DNA from: an uncultured Flavobacteriaceae bacterium | GTDB taxonomy: Bacteria > Bacteroidota > Bacteroidia > Flavobacteriales > Flavobacteriaceae | NCBI GenBank assembly: GCA_947489085.1 | Contig: CANLCJ010000005.1 | Span: 1-64,000 of the forward strand | Length of the DNA stretch: 64,000 bases | Reading direction: 5' to 3' | Shown here: in pieces, positions 63,318-64,000 of the stretch | Layout of the letters: the number at the start of each line of letters is the position of its first letter | Numbering within the stretch: the first letter of the stretch is position 1 | Position numbers and translations under genes: made by a program | The notes under the pieces: model-generated | The model's input: only the letters and a program-made list of their open reading frames with translations | What the model was told of the DNA's origin: nothing | Database searches by the model: none

Positions 63318-64000
63318 TTAACTAAGTTGTTCACTTGTTTTCCCAAATCGTCTTTCTCTTTTTTGATATTCTATAATAGCTTTATACAAATCTTCTTTGG
63401 TAAAATCAGGCCAAAGTACTTCGGTAAAATACAGTTCGGCATAAGCTATTTGCCAAAGTAAAAAATTACTGATACGCTGCTCTCCACTAGTTCTAATAAG
63501 AAGATCTACATCTGGTAAATTTTGCGTGTAAAGATGCTTATTAATAATGGATTCATCAATATTTTCTATTGAAATTATGTTATTTTTAACTTTACTAGTA
63601 ATTTCTTTTATAGCATGTGTTAATTCTTCTCTAGAGCCATAGCTTAGAGCTAATGTAAGCGTCATTCTACTATTATTTTTTGTAGAATTGATGACCTCTT
63701 TTAACTCTTCATGTACTTTTTTAGGCAACATGTTTAGATTGCCTATGGCAGTTAATCTTATGTCGTTGTCCTGTAGTGTTTTAATTTCTTTTTTTAAAGA
63801 AGAAATTAATAATTTCATTAAAGTTTTAACTTCTAACCTCGGGCGGTTCCAGTTTTCTGTAGAAAAGGCGTAGAGCGTAAGGTTTAGAATACCCAACTCG
63901 GCAGATGCCTCAACAACCTGACGCACAGATTTGGTGCCGTTTTCATGACCAAAAGCTCGAATCATACCCTTTTGCTTTGCCCAACGGCCATTACCATCCA
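63318..64000 (-). CDS. uppS: Isoprenyl (undecaprenyl) diphosphate synthase, 5' end cut by window edge
   Basis: Makes the C55 lipid carrier of cell-wall synthesis. The reading frame stays open to the right edge, where DGNGRWAKQKG, the substrate-binding signature including the catalytic Asp, is still visible; about 20 N-terminal residues are missing. Further landmarks: HENGTKSVRQVVEASAELG, LTLYAFSTENWNRP, and the C-terminal DLLIRTSGEQRISNFLLWQIAYAEL. First visible gene of the bamA operon. Confidence 0.95.
   Translation of the reverse strand, partial: DGNGRWAKQKGMIRAFGHENGTKSVRQVVEASAELGILNLTLYAFSTENWNRPRLEVKTLMKLLISSLKKEIKTLQDNDIRLTAIGNLNMLPKKVHEELKEVINSTKNNSRMTLTLALSYGSREELTHAIKEITSKVKNNIISIENIDESIINKHLYTQNLPDVDLLIRTSGEQRISNFLLWQIAYAELYFTEVLWPDFTKEDLYKAIIEYQKRERRFGKTSEQLS

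Overview
The window is AT-rich chromosomal DNA of a member of the Bacteroidota, almost certainly family Flavobacteriaceae. Pointers are the Alternative Complex III (act) operon joined to cytochrome c oxidase genes, the type IX secretion/gliding genes sprA and porP/sprF, the maeB-ruvA-sprA-gcvH gene order, the uppS-bamA-ompH-ompH-murI block, near absence of Shine-Dalgarno sequences, and many promoters with the Bacteroidota -7 box TAnnTTTG. The sequence does not identify a genus.

Layout. Positions 1-2.9 kb are the only clearly accessory stretch: an AraC-type regulator, a small lipoprotein, relics of regulatory genes, palindromes and a 25-bp direct repeat at each end. A SPOR-domain gene follows. 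From 3.6 to 15.1 kb lies actABCDEF-ctaC-ctaD, encoding a quinol:cytochrome c oxidoreductase and the first two subunits of an A1-type oxidase, closed by a strong terminator. Then come ruvB, a cytochrome P450, queG, maeB, ruvA, the 7.3-kb sprA, gcvH and a VanZ-like gene. At 29.9-34.0 kb three successive genes carry a TonB-type C-terminal domain, the third fused to a Wzi-like outer-membrane barrel (probably RemB). After a reverse-strand metallo-beta-lactamase-fold gene, 35.0-40.3 kb holds the remaining oxidase and assembly genes: heme O synthase, two subunit III genes, subunit IV, a thioredoxin-fold-like protein, SCO, DUF420 and a small CxxC protein. A complete MacAB-TolC-type export operon (40.6-46.3 kb) runs into tsaB.

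From 47 to 51.6 kb the reverse strand carries mscS, an unknown ORF, a YyaL/DUF255 lipoprotein, dodecin and an Nfu-type iron-sulfur scaffold with a decayed second copy of its 5' end. Then follow porP/sprF, a von Willebrand lipoprotein (reverse), a LytS-type histidine kinase with its LytTR response regulator, and a gamma-carbonic-anhydrase-like protein. The right end is the reverse-strand envelope operon uppS (cut by the window edge)-bamA-ompH-ompH-murI.

How it fits together: the two respiratory clusters, 20 kb apart, together encode the ACIII-aa3 branch of an aerobic respiratory chain. SprA, PorP/SprF, the TonB proteins, BamA and the two Skp-like chaperones all serve the outer membrane and secretion. 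No CRISPR array, complete insertion sequence, rRNA or tRNA gene was recognised. No clearly new multi-gene system was found; the most unusual items are the TonB-domain triplet with the barrel fusion, the Nfu gene relic, the palindrome over the gcvH promoter and the repeat-bracketed left end.
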